The translations under genes were made by a program, and so were the position numbers. The notes under the pieces were generated by a model. It was not told where the DNA came from. It made no database searches and was given only the letters and a program-made list of their open reading frames with translations. A stretch of 35,596 nt of DNA from an uncultured Opitutia bacterium (GTDB lineage Bacteria > Verrucomicrobiota > Verrucomicrobiia > Opitutales > Opitutaceae), in contig CAIKHO010000046.1 of NCBI GenBank assembly GCA_903827245.1, positions 1 to 35,596 on the forward strand. Direction: 5' to 3'. Each line of letters opens with the position of its first letter. Within the stretch, counting starts at the first letter, position 1. This document shows, in pieces, positions 7,217 to 15,717 of the stretch.

Positions 7217-7417
7217 TCAGGGCGCCAGTACGGGCACGGGCCGTTGCGAGGCGCGGCCGGGCCGGAGTGCCAGGTTGTCCGTCATCACGTAAATTGTCAT
7301 GGCGGCCAGGATGAAAAAGGCCGCCACCCAGAAAAACGGGCTGTGATGCAGCCGCTTCCACGCGGGCCGGTGCGTGGGATGAGGGCCGCCGTGCTGCTGG
7401 AAGTGTGGATCATTCAT
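7217..7417 (-). CDS. Small His-rich membrane protein
   Basis: The 66-residue product has a His/Pro-rich N-terminus (MNDPHFQQHGGPHPTH), then KRLHHSPFFWVAAFFILAA and one membrane helix ending in TIYVMTDNLALRP. The layout of an HHSPFFWV entry, one helix and a TDNLALRP exit resembles small conserved proteins I associate with Opitutaceae; this is recall, not a search. Function is unknown. It is flanked by the two REPIN-like copies, one on each side, and is convergent with the plus-strand membrane gene pair. Confidence 0.65.
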   Translation of the reverse strand: MNDPHFQQHGGPHPTHRPAWKRLHHSPFFWVAAFFILAAMTIYVMTDNLALRPGRASQRPVPVLAP

Positions 7418-7524
7418 GATGCGATCGGAGTGGGTTGATCAATCTGCCCCACATGGACCCACGCGGCCGGCTTAAGTCTCCGAATGTTTTCCGGCTTCAG
7501 GTGGTGTATCCGTATGAAAACGTT

Positions 7525-7590
7525 GGGGCGGCTTTATGCCGCGAGGGTTGGGGCTGCAGAGTAACCCATCTCAGCATAAAGCCGCTCCTA
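7525..7590. repeat. REPIN-like inverted repeat, copy 2
   Basis: Arms at 7525-7544 and 7571-7590 are reverse complements with a few mismatches and share the GGCTTTATGCCGCGA and CATAAAGCCGCTCCT cores of copy 1. The spacer is 26 bases. It lies upstream of the small His-rich membrane protein gene and downstream of the GH106 gene. The rest of 7418-7762 contains no supportable gene. Confidence 0.8.
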
Positions 7591-7690
7591 CCTCCAATCA
7601 CCGGCCCATTGATGCACTTCCAAAAAGAGCAGGGGAAACGTCGACGATCCGGCCCAGTCTGCACCGTGCACGATCGATCTCTCCGGTGAA

Positions 7691-7709
7691 GGACAGGCGC
7701 GCCGTGTCC
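7691..7709 (-). terminator. Possible hairpin downstream of the GH106 gene
   Basis: GGACA (7691-7695) pairs with TGTCC (7705-7709) around a GGCGCGCC palindrome, about 55 nt past the GH106 stop on the minus strand. The outer stem is short and only a weak T-run follows, so this is tentative. Confidence 0.25.
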
Positions 7710-7762
7710 GCCGAAAAGAGCAGGTATCGAATCCGATGCCTGCCCCATGGCCGGCCGTGTCG

Positions 7763-10630
7763 TCAGGGCAGGGGCGCAGCCCGGAGCGAAATAGGGCCGA
7801 GCAGTCCGGCCGGCATCGCTTGGATGAGTCCCGTCTCCTGAAACAGGAAGCGCTCGCCGTACCGGGCATTGAGCGCCTGGTAGTCGGGCGGCGGCTGGGC
7901 GGCCATGGCGTTGAGGGCGAGGTTCGCGACCTCGATGCGGATGGCGTTGTCGCCGCTCTTCAGGAGTCCGGTGACGTCGAGTACGTAAGGCGGATGCCAG
8001 ACGGAACCGGCCCGCCGGCCATTCACATAAACGACCGCGGCCTCGCGCACGGGCGCCTCAAAGAGCTCCACTGAGCCGCCGGCTCCGCCGCGGCCGCCGC
8101 GCCCTCCGCGTCCGACCGGGACCGCCGCTGCGCCCGCCGGCCCGTCGCTGGCCGTGGCGGCGGACTGGCGCCGCCCGGTCCGGGCCCCGCCGGCCGCCGG
8201 CCGGCTTTCGCCGAAATTCAATTCCAGACCCAGGCCGGACTGCAGCAGGTTGTCGGGCACGGTGATGTTTTTTTCATAAGAGGCCACGCCGGAGAAATTG
8301 CGGCTCGCCGGGATCTCCGTCCATGATTGCAGCCGATCGAGCGACACGGGCTTCGCCCCGGCGCCGAACGTCACCGTCCAGCCCTGACTCAGGTCGAGCG
8401 CGGCTGGAACCGCGCCGGTGTAGACCGCTGCTGTCGTCCCTGGGGACGGGCGCGAGGAAAACACCAGGGCGCGTGAACCAAAGGCCGGGAGATCGACCTC
8501 GACCGTGGTGGCTTGCGCAGTCTGCTGCGCCACGACTGCCCGCTCCACCCGGCCGTCCATGAGGTTCCACCATTCCGGCTGGAGTCCGGCGATCCGGAAT
8601 GCGGCCTGGGTGCGCACGGGTTCGCTGCTGGTGTTGGCGAGAAAATAGATTTCCGCGTCGGCGGTGTGGCGGTGCACGATGCCGACATCCGGCGCCGCCG
8701 TGGCAAAACCCACGTCGGGTGCAAGCCGCTGGTTCAGCGCGGCGGCAAAGCCGTCCTCGTCCGGCAGGAAGATTCCCGGTGCCCCCGGCTCGACGAACAG
8801 CCGGTGGACGATGCGGTGCAGTTCGGCCTGCTCGGCCTCGGTGGAAGTGAAGCCGGGGACGACGGCGGGCAGCCGGCGGGTGGCGATCAGGATGCCGCCG
8901 CCGCGCGCGAAGGCGTCGAGTGACCGCAGCGTGGCCAGCGGCATCCGCTCCACGCCGGCCAGCACGACCGCGTGGTAGCGGACATCGCCAAAGGCGAGGC
9001 TGGCTCCGTCCACCTTGCCGCGGAGGGCGAGGAGCTGGTCGTCGAAGCCGTCGAAATTGTGGCCGGAATCCAGGATGCCCCGGACGATGTCCTGCCCGAT
9101 GCACGCGGAGATCGTCGCATTCATGGCGACGTGCCCCGGGGTGAACCTGGCCCAGGCGTCGTCGTTTGGCAGGTACAGTGCGACATCGTTTGCCGGCGTG
9201 CCCTGCCGCAGGAGGAAGCTGGTGCGCTGCAGGTACGAGGCGACGTCCGGCATCACGATCCACCAGGGATTTTTCTCGTCGAAGACGGCCGAGGCGTAAA
9301 ATCGCCAGCCCGGATCCGGCACGCCCTCGGCAGTGTAGGGCCAGCCATGGCCGATCAATTGATTGCTGCCCTGCAGGAAATACGTGTCGGCCACGGCCTT
9401 CATGTCGAGCGGCGTCGCGCGGAAGACCGGCCGGTGCAGCCACGTCCAGGTTTCGCTCGAGGTCACCGGCTGCCCCAGCAGATGGCTGGCGGACGAGGCC
9501 CACCGCAACGAGCCGAAGCCTTTCCACCCGGCGCCTTCACCCTCCGGCAGGGCCGCGGCGGCATAGCTGAAGAGCGCCGCCGGCGGTGTGCCGTAGCCTT
9601 GGATCCGGAACTGGGTGCCGTGGCTGGCGGCCCAGCTCTGGATGGGGGCGACGAAATTATCGGTGTAGACCTCAGTCAGTGTCCGGCCCCAGTCGTTGCG
9701 AATATCCGCGGTCTTGGCGCCGACATCCGTCACGAGTGCGGGCAGATTGGGAGTGAGATCGTAGCCGCGCCGGCGCTTGAATTCGTCGAGCAGGTTCGGG
9801 GTCCAGTCGGTATTGAATACCTCCAGGCTGTCGCAGAAGACCGCCGTCGGCGGATTTGGCCCGAAGGCCGCCAGTTCCGGCCCGGCGAGTTCCTTGATGA
9901 ACTTCTGCATCGCGGCGGCATCGTAGTGGTCGACGACGTAGCCCTCGGCGCCGACGGCCGGCCGTTTCACCTTCATGCCCGTGTGGCTGGAGATGAAAAA
10001 GAGGACCGGCGCGGGGCCCTTGACCGGTTTGACCAGCCAGGCCGCGTTGTCCCTGATCTCCATTGGCTGGTGGAAATTGCGGTAGGTGTCCGTGAGCGAG
10101 TCCGACCCCGGTGCCGGGCCCATGAACGCGGCCAGCAGTTTTTCTCCCGGTGCGAGCGCGGGCAGGGGGACGCTCGGTTCACCGTCGCCCGCGACGGTCG
10201 AGTACGTGCGCAGAGCGCCGGGGCTTTCGCCGGCCGAAAACATCGGGCCGCCGAACGGCCAGCCGCTGCCCAGCGTGAGATCGATCCGCATGCCCTGCGC
10301 CTTGGCCTCGGCGGCCGTGAACCGGAGCATCTCAAGGAACTCCGGCGAGAGGAACGGGAGGTTCTTCAATCCGGGAATGTCGCCGTCGAGCGCGAGGGGA
10401 TAGACTGGTTGCACCTCGAAGCCGCCGATGCCGCCGGCCTTCATCGTCCGGATCTCGCGCGCCAGCTCCGTCTTCGTGACGGCCGGGCCGAACCACCACC
10501 ACCGCATCATGATCCTGGCATCGTCGGGCGGCGTCCGGAATGAAGCCGTGAGGGAGGCGACATCGGCCAGGGCGGGGAGGACGAGGCCCAGCAGTCCGAG
10601 CGGGAGAAGATAACGGAATGGGGTTTTCAT
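7763..10630 (-). CDS. Exported GH106-type alpha-L-rhamnosidase
   Basis: The 955-residue product has a signal peptide (MKTPFRYLLPLGLLGLVLPA, cleavage near ALADV). The catalytic module opens with FRTPPDDARIMMRWWWFGPA and GGIGGFEVQPVYP, and continues with FCDSLEVFNTDWTP and SETWTWLHRPVFRATP, then LIGHGWPYT. These are hallmarks of GH106 and related very large rhamnosidases of rhamnogalacturonan breakdown. A C-terminal jelly-roll domain (VVYVNGRRAGSVWHPPYVLD) resembles the sugar-binding domains of GH2-type proteins. Within it, residues about 809-852 are a Gly/Arg/Ala-rich insertion (VGRGGRGGRGGAGG) that is not expected in the fold. The enzyme should release terminal alpha-L-rhamnose outside the cytoplasm. 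It is downstream of the TPR gene on the same strand but separated by a repeat-containing gap, so probably a separate unit. Confidence 0.88.
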   Translation of the reverse strand: MKTPFRYLLPLGLLGLVLPALADVASLTASFRTPPDDARIMMRWWWFGPAVTKTELAREIRTMKAGGIGGFEVQPVYPLALDGDIPGLKNLPFLSPEFLEMLRFTAAEAKAQGMRIDLTLGSGWPFGGPMFSAGESPGALRTYSTVAGDGEPSVPLPALAPGEKLLAAFMGPAPGSDSLTDTYRNFHQPMEIRDNAAWLVKPVKGPAPVLFFISSHTGMKVKRPAVGAEGYVVDHYDAAAMQKFIKELAGPELAAFGPNPPTAVFCDSLEVFNTDWTPNLLDEFKRRRGYDLTPNLPALVTDVGAKTADIRNDWGRTLTEVYTDNFVAPIQSWAASHGTQFRIQGYGTPPAALFSYAAAALPEGEGAGWKGFGSLRWASSASHLLGQPVTSSETWTWLHRPVFRATPLDMKAVADTYFLQGSNQLIGHGWPYTAEGVPDPGWRFYASAVFDEKNPWWIVMPDVASYLQRTSFLLRQGTPANDVALYLPNDDAWARFTPGHVAMNATISACIGQDIVRGILDSGHNFDGFDDQLLALRGKVDGASLAFGDVRYHAVVLAGVERMPLATLRSLDAFARGGGILIATRRLPAVVPGFTSTEAEQAELHRIVHRLFVEPGAPGIFLPDEDGFAAALNQRLAPDVGFATAAPDVGIVHRHTADAEIYFLANTSSEPVRTQAAFRIAGLQPEWWNLMDGRVERAVVAQQTAQATTVEVDLPAFGSRALVFSSRPSPGTTAAVYTGAVPAALDLSQGWTVTFGAGAKPVSLDRLQSWTEIPASRNFSGVASYEKNITVPDNLLQSGLGLELNFGESRPAAGGARTGRRQSAATASDGPAGAAAVPVGRGGRGGRGGAGGSVELFEAPVREAAVVYVNGRRAGSVWHPPYVLDVTGLLKSGDNAIRIEVANLALNAMAAQPPPDYQALNARYGERFLFQETGLIQAMPAGLLGPISLRAAPLP

Positions 10631-10677
10631 GAAGGGGTGATGCGAGCCTGACGTGCCGGGGTCGGTGACGTTGTGGA

Positions 10678-10766
10678 TTTATCGCGAAAGCGCGAAAGAG
10701 CGAAAATGCCGGGAATTTAATCGATCGTTTTTTCGCGCTTCTGTTCTTCCGCGCTTCCTCGATAAA
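10678..10766. repeat. Imperfect inverted repeat with GCGAAAG/CTTTCGC-type units
   Basis: TTTATCG (10678-10684) is the reverse complement of CGATAAA (10760-10766). The adjoining 20 bases on each side also pair with several mismatches. The left arm has three GCGAAA units (GCGAAAGCGCGAAAGAGCGA). The element fills most of the gap between the TPR gene stop and the GH106 start on the minus strand. It resembles the short-period GCGAAAG/GCAAAG intergenic repeats seen in many bacteria and may also act as a transcript end. Confidence 0.55.
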
Positions 10767-10784
10767 GAAAAAGTATTTTTTCGA

Positions 10785-13166
10785 TCATCGCTGGGCCGCC
10801 CGGACGCGGGCCAGCATTTCGCGGGCAGCGTCGTTCCCGGGCTGCAGGCGCAGGGAAGCCTCGAGGTGGAGCCGGGCCTCGCCGAGGCGGCCGGGAAGAT
10901 TGAGGAGCGCGACGGCTAGGTTGAAATGCGTGTCGGCGCTGTCGGGCCTCAGCCGGAGCGTCTCGCCGAACTGTGTTACGGCCTCCGGGATCCGGCCCGC
11001 GACGTACAGCGCGTTCCCGAGGTTCATGTGCGCCTCGACGTAGTCGGGCTTGGCCCGCACGGCCTCCTGGTATTGCGCGATCACGTCCTTCATCCGGCCG
11101 GGCACGTTGACCAACGCGTTGCCCAGGTTGTAGTGCGCCTCGGCGTAATCCGGATTCAGGCGGAGCGCCTCCTGGTATTCGGCGATCGCGTCGTTCAACC
11201 GACCGGGCAGGTTCGCCCACGCGTTGGCGAGATTGAAATGGGCTGTGGCGAAATCTGGCTTGAGGCGCAGGGCCTCCTGGTACTCGGCGATGGCGTTGTT
11301 TAATTTTCCCGGGAGAGTCGACCATGCGCTGCCGAGGTTGTTGTGCGCCTCGGCCAGAGCAGGCTTGAGGCGCAGGGCCTCCTGGTACTCGGCGATGGCT
11401 TCGTTCATCCGGCCTGGTGTGTCCAGCCACAGATTGCCGAGACCGTAATGCACCTCGGCATAGTCTGGCTTGAGCCGGAGTGCGGTCTGATATTCGGCGA
11501 TCGCGTCATTCTGCCGCCCCGGTGTCCTGGCCCAGGCATTGCCCAGGCTCCAATGCGCCTCGGCATAGTCCGGCTTCATCTGGAGCGCCGCCTGGAACTG
11601 GGCCACCGCGTCGTTCACGTGTCCCGGTACCTTCAGCCAGGCGTTGCCGAGGTTGTAGCGCACCTCGGGGTAGTCCGGTTTCAGGCGGAGCGACTCCTGG
11701 TACTGCGCGATGGCGTCGCCCAGGCGGCCGGGGATTTCGAGCAATGCGCTGCCGAGGTTGTTGTGCGCGTCGATGTACTTGGGATCGAGGGCCAGCGCCT
11801 TTTCGTATTGGGCGATCGCCTCGCGGGTCCGTCCGGCGACGTACAGGTGATGGCCGAGATTGTTGTGGGCGCGGGCATTCGACGGCCTTTGCGCGACGGT
11901 GTCGCCCCAGAGTGCGATCTCGGTGCGATAATCCGCGTTGCGCTCGGCCGTGAGCCAGCCGGCCAGCCCCGCCAGCACGAAAAATACGGGCAGGATTCCA
12001 CGTCCCGCCGCGAGATAGGCTCCGGTCACGACGAGGGTGAGGATGGCCGCCAGCGGCAGGTACATCCGGTGCTCGACAATGATCTGCAACGTGGCCGGCA
12101 GCGCACTGGTCGGGGCGAGGATGACAAACACCCAGGCACCAAGAAAACCCGCCGCCGGCCAGCGCCGCAGCGCCACCAGTGTCGCGCCGATCAGGGCGAC
12201 CACCGGCGTGGCCCACAACACGGCCCAGCCCAGCCCGGGCGGCGGGATCTCGCCGTAGTCGAAAATCAGCGGGTAGGGGCAGAACGTCAGCCAGACATAC
12301 CGCGTCACCGCCTCGAACTGCGTGAGGGCGTGTCCGACCCAAATTGCCGGTTCGGAAAAATGAAACGTGCCGCCGCGATTGCCGCCCGTCCCCGCCAGCA
12401 GCAACAGCAATGGCAGCCACGTCGCGAGCAATGACACATGCTGCCAGCGATGCCGCCGCCAGGCTTCGCGAAAGCTGCCGCTCACGAATGTCCGATCGAA
12501 GAGGATGACCATGAACGGCGCCAGCGCCGCGATTTCCTTGGTCGCGACGCCCAAAAGGCAGGCGACGATGGAGAAAACCTGCCACCGCCCCGGCCGCGGC
12601 GAATCGAGCGACCGGACAAAGCCATACAGCGTCATGAGAAAAAACAGCCCCATCAGGGACTCGGCCCGCTGGATTACGTAAGTCACGGCCTCGGTCTGCA
12701 ACGGGTGCAGCGTCCACAGCACCGAGATCACCAGCGCGAGGGCCCAGGATGCTTCGCCGAATTTCCCGGATAATCCGGGCCGGAGGAAGGTACGGCGCAG
12801 GATCCCGAAGAGCGTCAGCCCTGCAAGAATGTGGATCGCGAGGTTGAAGGCGTGGTAGCTCCACACGTCATAGCCACTGATCGCATAGTTCAGTCCCAGC
12901 GTGAAATTCAGCACCGGCCGGCCGGCGACCGAGAGCCCGCCCGCCGCCGCGCCGTGCGGGGGCCGCCAGGCCTGCGCGAGGCTGCGGAGGGTGGGATTGT
13001 CGGGGATCGACGTCAGATCGTCGAAAACAAAGGGCCCGTGGAAGCTGTTCGCGTAGGCCGCGAGCGCGGTGCAGGCAATGACCGCACCGCCAACGAGTGT
13101 CCGCCACCGGGTGGAGCCGGCCGCCGGCTGACCGGCCGGCGGGAGGGATGAATCATCCGGAATCAT
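10785..13166 (-). CDS. GT-C-like (TMTC-type) membrane protein with about ten TPR repeats
   Basis: I chose the ATG at 13166 (MIPDDSSLPPAGQP). An upstream extension to 13418 is Arg-rich, unlike the family, and would cover a likely gene on the other strand. The 793-residue product has about ten membrane helices in residues 20-425. A first-loop FDDLTSIPDNP motif has acidic D49 and D50, as in TMTC and other GT-C glycosyltransferase-like proteins. Further motifs are LHPLQTEAVTYVIQRAESL and EHRMYLPLAA. From about residue 428 there are ten TPR units. Most are 35 rather than 34 residues because of a PGR insertion between helices. A role in protein O-glycosylation is a reasonable inference, with glycosyl transfer unproven. 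It could also be a non-catalytic TPR scaffold. Confidence 0.85.
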   Translation of the reverse strand: MIPDDSSLPPAGQPAAGSTRWRTLVGGAVIACTALAAYANSFHGPFVFDDLTSIPDNPTLRSLAQAWRPPHGAAAGGLSVAGRPVLNFTLGLNYAISGYDVWSYHAFNLAIHILAGLTLFGILRRTFLRPGLSGKFGEASWALALVISVLWTLHPLQTEAVTYVIQRAESLMGLFFLMTLYGFVRSLDSPRPGRWQVFSIVACLLGVATKEIAALAPFMVILFDRTFVSGSFREAWRRHRWQHVSLLATWLPLLLLLAGTGGNRGGTFHFSEPAIWVGHALTQFEAVTRYVWLTFCPYPLIFDYGEIPPPGLGWAVLWATPVVALIGATLVALRRWPAAGFLGAWVFVILAPTSALPATLQIIVEHRMYLPLAAILTLVVTGAYLAAGRGILPVFFVLAGLAGWLTAERNADYRTEIALWGDTVAQRPSNARAHNNLGHHLYVAGRTREAIAQYEKALALDPKYIDAHNNLGSALLEIPGRLGDAIAQYQESLRLKPDYPEVRYNLGNAWLKVPGHVNDAVAQFQAALQMKPDYAEAHWSLGNAWARTPGRQNDAIAEYQTALRLKPDYAEVHYGLGNLWLDTPGRMNEAIAEYQEALRLKPALAEAHNNLGSAWSTLPGKLNNAIAEYQEALRLKPDFATAHFNLANAWANLPGRLNDAIAEYQEALRLNPDYAEAHYNLGNALVNVPGRMKDVIAQYQEAVRAKPDYVEAHMNLGNALYVAGRIPEAVTQFGETLRLRPDSADTHFNLAVALLNLPGRLGEARLHLEASLRLQPGNDAAREMLARVRAAQR
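11257..11399 (-). repeat. Tandem 105-bp TPR-coding repeats
   Basis: Within the TPR gene, a 38-base segment at 11257-11294 recurs identically at 11362-11399, exactly 105 bp (35 codons) apart. Neighbouring units are closely similar too. Identity at synonymous positions suggests recent unit duplication or gene conversion. The array may vary in copy number between strains. Confidence 0.8.
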
Positions 13167-13332
13167 GGGGCGTGTAGAAAGGACGGCGTCATGGCGTTCG
13201 CTGCAGGAATGGGGGCGGGCTTCCTGCTCCGAATGTTCCGGCTCGCGCCCGCGCAGGCGAGCGGATTGTGCGGCGGTCGCTTCCCTGAAATTCTGATTGC
13301 CTGCCCGCCATAAAATCGCCCGCCTTGCCGTC

Positions 13333-13464
13333 ATGGGCGCCAAGTACCTTCCGACGATCAAAGACCTGAAAGCCATCCAGCGCTTCCAGCAAAAGCAGAA
13401 CCCGCTGCACAAGTTCAAGAAGTCGCCCGGCGGCTCATCCCCGAAAAAGGGGCGGAAGAAATAG
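13333..13464 (+). CDS. Small basic protein, 43 residues, unknown function
   Basis: The ATG at 13333 opens a 43-residue frame (MGAKYLPTIKDLKAIQRFQQ, then KQNPLHKFKK and a Gly/Ser/Lys tail ending PKKGRKK). The codons have the strong G/C third-position preference of real genes in this window. The peptide is amphipathic in the middle and very basic at the end. TAAAAT at 13312-13317 could be a -10 element, leaving a very short leader. It lies between the divergent TPR gene and the glutathione peroxidase gene. The composition suits nucleic-acid or ribosome association, but I recognise no family. Confidence 0.5.
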   Translation: MGAKYLPTIKDLKAIQRFQQKQNPLHKFKKSPGGSSPKKGRKK

Positions 13465-13503
13465 GGAGTCCCTACGGGGCAGGTTGGCGGCCGGGCGAAA
13501 CAT

Positions 13504-13532
13504 TTGACAGCGGTCGAGGCTGGGTGAAAATT
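13504..13532 (+). promoter_or_regulatory. Possible sigma-70-type promoter for the glutathione peroxidase gene
   Basis: A consensus -35 TTGACA (13504-13509) is followed after 17 bases by AAAATT (13527-13532), a weak -10. The start codon is only 5 nt further, so transcription from here would give a leaderless or very short-leader mRNA. Confidence 0.3.
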
Positions 13533-13537
13533 GGCTT

Positions 13538-14083
<546 letters not shown>

Positions 14084-14137
14084 GCATCTGCGAGTGCAGG
14101 GAGGGTTCAGGTACCAAGCCGCAGCCAGGAGTTGAAC

Positions 14138-14240
14138 GTAGCAGCCGACGTAAGGAGGCTGGTTTGAGGTGAGTCACCAAACCCAGCCTCGTTACCTCGA
14201 CTGCTGCATTGATCGCTGCGTTTCAATTGCACCGTTCCGG
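14138..14240. repeat. Long palindromic dispersed element, complete copy
   Basis: Left arm 14138-14166 and right arm 14178-14207 pair with about four mismatches and one bulge. The apex GGTGAGTCACC is itself palindromic. The right arm, apex and about 33 bases beyond (14161-14240) align with the reverse complement of 29901-29980 at roughly 78% identity over 80 bases by hand count. It lies between the glutathione peroxidase and PhnB-like genes. It is unrelated in sequence to the REPIN-like family. Confidence 0.8.
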
Positions 14241-14340
14241 CTAAAGGGAAATCGGACCTGTCGCTATCGCGATTATTCGGGAATTGAACCTCGAAGGGGT
14301 TTCCCGGTCTACCCGCTTTCACGCCCAACGCTGAAAACCC

Positions 14341-14835
14341 ATGCAAAAAATCACGCCCTTCCTCTGGTTCACCCAGGATGCCGAAAAGGCCGCCAAGTTT
14401 TACGTTTCCGTCTTCAAGGGCGGGAAGATCCTCAAGGTCCTTCGCTGCGGCGAGGCCGGCCCGGGACGGCCGGGCACGGTGATGACCGTGAAATTCCGTA
14501 TTCTCGGGCAGGAGTTCACCGCCTTGAATGGCGGTCCGGTCTTCAAGTTCACGCCAGCCATCTCGTTCGTCGTGCATTGCTCGACGCAGCGCGAGGTGGA
14601 TTATTACTGGCGGAAACTCACCGCCGGCGGGAAGGCGGTCCGGTGCGGCTGGCTGGAGGATAGGTTCGGCGTGTCCTGGCAGATCGTGCCCGATGCCTTG
14701 ATCGACCTGCTCGGATGCAAGGACTCTGCCAAGGCGGCCCGCGTGACGCAGGCGATGATGAAAATGATCAAGCTCGATATCAGTAAGCTGCAAGCGGCGG
14801 CCCACGCACCCCGGGCGCGCGCCACGCGTCGTTGA
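14341..14835 (+). CDS. PhnB-like/VOC superfamily protein (3-dmu-9_3-mt type)
   Basis: The 164-residue product starts MQKITPFLWFTQDAEKAAKF and contains YVSVFKGGKI, VMTVKFRILGQEFTALNGGP, FKFTPAISFVVHC, YYWRKLTAGGKAVRCGWLED and FGVSWQIVPDALIDLL. This is the full motif set of the PhnB-like branch of the vicinal oxygen chelate fold, often misnamed 3-demethylubiquinone methyltransferase. The real activity of this group is mostly unknown. A C-terminal extension of about 25 residues is Ala/Arg-rich. The gene is preceded by the palindromic element and has no evident Shine-Dalgarno site. Confidence 0.9.
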   Translation: MQKITPFLWFTQDAEKAAKFYVSVFKGGKILKVLRCGEAGPGRPGTVMTVKFRILGQEFTALNGGPVFKFTPAISFVVHCSTQREVDYYWRKLTAGGKAVRCGWLEDRFGVSWQIVPDALIDLLGCKDSAKAARVTQAMMKMIKLDISKLQAAAHAPRARATRR

Positions 14836-14899
14836 TCGCCGTCTGGTGCCGGAATTATTTTGTCTCCGCCGGACGCCGGATTCCGTCGGGCCTTGAAAT

Positions 14900-15655
14900 A
14901 TGAAAAAGATCCTATGCTACGTGAGTTTTTTCGCGGTGGTGGCACTGGTCCGGGGCGGGCCGCCGTTCGTGACCGATGATCCCGAGCCGGTGGACTACCA
15001 GCACTGGGAGGTCTACCTGGCCTCGCAGTACCAGCATGGTTCGGACGGCGCGTCGGGCACCTCGCCCCACGTCGAGGTGAATTATGGCGTGCTGCCGAAT
15101 CTCCAGCTGCACCTGATCGTGCCCGAGGCCTTTGACGCCCGGTCCGGCGGACCGAGGCACTTTGGGCTGGGTGACACGGAGGTCGGAGCGAAGTACCGGT
15201 TTTTCGAGGAGGCCGGGGACCGGCCCGAGTTGGCCGTGTTTCCATTGGTCGAGCTGCCGACGGGCGACGATGCGCGTGGACTCGGCAGCGGTCATACCCA
15301 GGTTTTTCTTCCGGTCTGGCTTCAAAAAAAATTCGGATCGTGGACCACCTATGGCGGTACCGGTTACTGGATCAATCCCGGCGCGGGCAATCGCAACTGG
15401 TGGCTCACCGGCTGGCTGGTCCAGCGGCAGTTGCGGGATGACCTCGCGGTCGGCGTGGAGGTGTTTCATGAAACCGCTCAGACCGATGGCGGGAGATCGG
15501 ATACCCGGATGAATCTGGGAGTTACCTGGGACCTGAGCGACACCTACCACATTCTGGCCTCGGCCGGCCCGACCCTTCAGGGCCCCAGCCGCTACCAAGC
15601 CTACCTTGCTTTTCAGCTTACCTTCGGCCCGGCGGGCAGCAGCGGTGGCAAATAG
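14900..15655 (+). CDS. Predicted outer-membrane beta-barrel protein (phenol-degradation MetA-like)
   Basis: The 251-residue product has a signal peptide (MKKILCYVSFFAVVALVRGG), then GPPFVTDDPEPVDYQHWEVY, a typical opening of the transporter-like family named after phenol-degradation meta-pathway outer-membrane proteins (PF13557). Amphipathic strands alternate with short turns: HVEVNYGVLPNLQLHLIVPE, GLGDTEVGAKYRFF, VFPLVELPTGDD, TYGGTGYWINPG, and a last strand YQAYLAFQLTF. The family name is historical and no phenol genes are nearby, so the substrate is unknown. It lies 62 nt upstream of the VOC gene, possibly in one transcript. Confidence 0.82.
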   Translation: MKKILCYVSFFAVVALVRGGPPFVTDDPEPVDYQHWEVYLASQYQHGSDGASGTSPHVEVNYGVLPNLQLHLIVPEAFDARSGGPRHFGLGDTEVGAKYRFFEEAGDRPELAVFPLVELPTGDDARGLGSGHTQVFLPVWLQKKFGSWTTYGGTGYWINPGAGNRNWWLTGWLVQRQLRDDLAVGVEVFHETAQTDGGRSDTRMNLGVTWDLSDTYHILASAGPTLQGPSRYQAYLAFQLTFGPAGSSGGK

Positions 15656-15717
15656 CCGCCCTGGTGCGGGCGTTCCAATCCGGATCACCCACGATCTCAA
15701 TCCTAGGAGAAGCCATC

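Noticed and set aside
8972-10543. Long plus-strand open frame of 523 codons opposite the GH106 gene
   Set aside because: It is antisense to a gene with clear signal peptide and family motifs. The translation is Arg/Gly/Ala-rich without domains, as expected from high-GC antisense frames.
10785-11900. CRISPR-like regular repeats
   Set aside because: The regularity is the 105-bp TPR coding period. There are no short identical repeats with unique spacers anywhere in the window.
11343-12434. Plus-strand open frame of 363 codons opposite the TPR gene
   Set aside because: Its repetitive translation simply mirrors the 105-bp TPR units read antisense.
13167-13418. N-terminal extension of the TPR membrane protein
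   Set aside because: The added residues are Arg/Gln-rich with no membrane helix and overlap the likely 43-residue gene on the other strand. The family normally begins close to the first helix.
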